Below are positions 62,001-64,000 of a stretch of 64,000 nt of DNA, piece after piece. This stretch comes from Desulforhabdus amnigena (lineage in GTDB: Bacteria > Desulfobacterota > Syntrophobacteria > Syntrophobacterales > Syntrophobacteraceae). The notes beneath the pieces are model-generated. The model had not been told where the DNA came from. It did no database searches and was given only the letters and a program-made list of their open reading frames with translations. The position numbers and the translations under genes are program-made. The stretch's first letter is position 1, and every line of letters begins with the position of its first letter. The stretch is taken from the NCBI RefSeq assembly GCF_027925305.1, contig NZ_BSDR01000001.1, positions 2,631,001-2,695,000 of the forward strand. Direction: 5' to 3'.

Positions 62001-63277
62001 TGGAAAGCATACTTCAAGGCGGGGGAATTCAGGCATCGGACAGGGAAAACAGATCCTTTCGGGAAGCCCTGGAAAGGGAAAGCGATTTCCGCATCCGCCG
62101 CGCCGTGGAACGGCTTCGTGAGGGGCTCTTCGATCCCGTCGCCGTTCGACTCCTGACGGCCCATGAGAATCGCCTGAGGGAAGAAACCGAACGGGGATTC
62201 CGGGCGGTGGACGCAGGAAAATCTCCCCACCTTTGCGTCGTGGGGGCCTACGGACAGGGCAAATCACACAGCCTCACCTACATTCAGGACCGGGCATCGA
62301 GGGAAGGCTTCGTGACCAGCATGGTCAACCTGGATCCCCGGGAGGTCCCCTTTCAGAACTTTCGCGAAGTCTACCGGGCGCTGACGGCCGGCCTAAGGTT
62401 TCCCGACACCGAGGCGTCGTTCATCGTTCAGTGGAAGAGGTGGGCCCAGCAGCAGATGGCGGAAAGTCAAGATCCTGTCAACGCTCCGGCCGATGTGCTT
62501 CCCAAAGAAATGCCGCATCTTTTCAAATCGGTACTGGTGGCCATGGCTCACAGGAACCTCCCCCTTTCCGAGAAGGAAAAGCGGCTGAAAAAACATGCTG
62601 CGTTCCGCCCGAAGGAATTTCCCGTTCTTCTGGCCCGCGCACTGGCCGGCGAAACCGTACCGTATCATCGCCTGCGAAACGTCTTCAAATACCGCCGGGT
62701 TCCCTTCTTCAAGGAAGCGCCTCTGACCCTTTGCGGCACGGAACCCTTCTTCCAAATGACCCGGTCATTGGGTCGCCTCTTGCGCAACATGGGCTACCGG
62801 GGCTGGGTCCTTCTCTTCGATGAAGGAGAATCCATCGTGCAGGCGAACGTTCTCCTTCGCAGCAAGGCCTACAAGCTTTTGCACCGCTTCTTTTCGCCAG
62901 AAGAGCCCGATCCCTCGTTCCTCTATCCCGTCTTTGCCTTCACCGAAGATTTTTTCCACCAGGTGCGGCAGGAGGATTATGACCAGGTCAGGGTACGGGG
63001 AGAGGTGGAAATTCCCTATTTCGATCGAAACTACGCCCAAGAATGGAGGGAACTCACGGTTTACCGGCTGAGCGATCTGTCTCGCGAGGAATGGGAAGAT
63101 CTCTCCCGGAAGCTGATGGACCTCCATGCCAGGGCCTACCGCTGGCAGCCTCCCGAAGCGGAGGTGCACCGGGAGATGGCCAACCGGCTCAGCACCATGA
63201 GCCGCCAGGAAACCCGTCTCAAGCTGAAGGCCCTGGTGGATTGCCTGGACCTGGCGTACCAGGAGCAGGTTTTATAA
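62000..63277 (+). CDS. BrxD/DUF2791-like P-loop ATPase, copy 2
   Basis: 425 residues from ATG 62000. Walker A GAYGQGKSHSLTYI (about 84-97), Walker B WVLLFDEGESIV (about 270-281). Its layout parallels copy 1 but identity is low, so they are old paralogues that may form a hetero-oligomer. Start overlaps the first ATPase stop by one base. It is followed after 15 bases by the helicase. Confidence 0.8.
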   Translation: MESILQGGGIQASDRENRSFREALERESDFRIRRAVERLREGLFDPVAVRLLTAHENRLREETERGFRAVDAGKSPHLCVVGAYGQGKSHSLTYIQDRASREGFVTSMVNLDPREVPFQNFREVYRALTAGLRFPDTEASFIVQWKRWAQQQMAESQDPVNAPADVLPKEMPHLFKSVLVAMAHRNLPLSEKEKRLKKHAAFRPKEFPVLLARALAGETVPYHRLRNVFKYRRVPFFKEAPLTLCGTEPFFQMTRSLGRLLRNMGYRGWVLLFDEGESIVQANVLLRSKAYKLLHRFFSPEEPDPSFLYPVFAFTEDFFHQVRQEDYDQVRVRGEVEIPYFDRNYAQEWRELTVYRLSDLSREEWEDLSRKLMDLHARAYRWQPPEAEVHREMANRLSTMSRQETRLKLKALVDCLDLAYQEQVL

Positions 63278-63292
63278 AAAGCTTTGTATCCT

Positions 63293-64000
63293 ATGCCTTC
63301 AGCTCACGACACATTCGACTCCCCCCTTTTACTGCTCCCCAACACCTACCGGACTTTTTACGGGAGTTTTTCACACCTGCACTCCATCCAGAAGGAGGCC
63401 ATCGAACCCGTGCTCGCCGGCCGCGACCTGGTGGTGCAGTCGGCCACGGGGTCGGGCAAGACCGAAGCCGTCCTGGCTCCCTGTATCGAAAAGGTGATCC
63501 GGTCAAAAGGGGCTGACGCCGTTCTCTACATCGTTCCCACGCGCGCACTGGCCATTGACCTGGAGCGGCGCCTTGCTCCCATACTCGGTCAACGCCTGGG
63601 ATTGAATTTCGGAATCCGCACGGGCGACGCCAAACGGACCGGCGGCGGACACCCTCACCTGATGCTCACCACCCCGGAATCCCTCGACGTCCTCATGGGA
63701 AGCTCGAACAAAGAGTTGCAGCGTTTTGTACAGCGAGTGCGCACGGTGATCATCGATGAGGTGCACCCTCTCGTACACCAGTACAGGGGCAGACAGCTGG
63801 CCTGCCTGCTCCAGCGCCTGGAACGCCGCATCGGCGCCCCGGTGCAGAAGATCGCCCTTTCGGCCACCATTTCCGACGTCGGGGCCATCATGGATTTTTT
63901 CGGTTTTCGCCCCGATGCCGTGCACCTCCTGAGCACCTTGCAGCGCGAGATTGTTCCCCACCTCATCCATATCAAGCGGGAAGAAGAACTCGTCGCCCTC
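63293..64000 (+). CDS. DEAD/DEAH-box SF2 helicase, cut by the window edge
   Basis: 236 residues visible, open at the edge. Motif I VVQSATGSGKTEAVLAPC (about 47-64), Ia VPTRALAIDLERRL, Ib TTPESLDVL, motif II IDEVHPL, and motif III ALSATISD. The DEVH box and the Q-motif-like HSIQKEAI point to the Lhr/BrxHI group of helicases. The ATG at 63293 has no strong ribosome site, so an upstream non-ATG start is possible. Fourth gene of the module. Confidence 0.85.
   Translation, partial: MPSAHDTFDSPLLLLPNTYRTFYGSFSHLHSIQKEAIEPVLAGRDLVVQSATGSGKTEAVLAPCIEKVIRSKGADAVLYIVPTRALAIDLERRLAPILGQRLGLNFGIRTGDAKRTGGGHPHLMLTTPESLDVLMGSSNKELQRFVQRVRTVIIDEVHPLVHQYRGRQLACLLQRLERRIGAPVQKIALSATISDVGAIMDFFGFRPDAVHLLSTLQREIVPHLIHIKREEELVAL

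Overview
This 64 kb window looks like the chromosome of an anaerobic, selenocysteine-using Desulfobacterota bacterium, most likely a Syntrophobacteraceae-type sulfate reducer or syntroph. This rests on gene content only: a heterodisulfide reductase / [NiFeSe] hydrogenase operon, an octahaem cytochrome, a D-ornithine fermentation pathway and GC-rich coding sequence. No rRNA, intact tRNA, prophage or CRISPR array is visible.

Layout. 1-4.4 kb: start of an unknown gene, an orphan OppD/OppF ATPase pair and a Wzi-like outer-membrane protein. 4.6-13.1 kb (minus strand): a six-gene electron-transfer operon in transcription order protease, HTH-HdrD fusion, HdrA, MvhD, MvhG, MvhA, followed by a small Cys protein. 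HdrA and MvhA each carry an in-frame UGA exactly where conserved family sequence continues, with a SECIS-like hairpin just downstream, so both are read as selenoproteins. 13.6-19.2 kb: SEC-C protein, DtxR-type regulator, tyrA with a Tyr-rich leader-peptide attenuator, and cmoAB (cmoA has an ochre stop 12 codons before its apparent original end).

19.4-31.1 kb (plus strand): ord-ortA-ortB-oraS-oraE, then a REP-associated transposase element with a 368-bp tandem duplication, a membrane protein/histidine kinase pair, an ornithine racemase fused to a degenerate ureohydrolase domain, and alanine racemase. Together these would turn L-ornithine into acetyl-CoA and alanine. 31.3-37.2 kb: pqiABC and three exported proteins. 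37.6-44.0 kb: arylsulfatase, octahaem cytochrome with HEAT/TPR tail, FadL-type porin. 44.2-47.3 kb: a probable radical-SAM peptide system of the GRRM/triceptide type, whose precursor has a twin-arginine leader and seven W-x-N motifs, plus an NTF2-like exported protein. 47.8-58.6 kb: TPR protein, RRM RNA-binding protein, methyltransferase, NodT-type efflux lipoprotein, MtgA, LTA-synthase-like protein, and a cation/proton antiporter fused to a PTS EIIA domain. 58.7-59.4 kb: a third selenoprotein candidate (DUF166 family). 59.8-64 kb: a tight four-gene module of an unknown protein, two BrxD/DUF2791-like ATPases and an SF2 helicase that runs off the edge; it resembles a defence module.

Several small dispersed repeat families lie between genes: family A (CCACGGAGACACGGAG ends), family B (about 135 bp, ending in repeated ATGAGC-type words), C-rich elements with terminal inverted repeats, and the REP sequence that supplies the stop codon of two unrelated genes. 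All functional calls come from reading the sequence; no database search was run.
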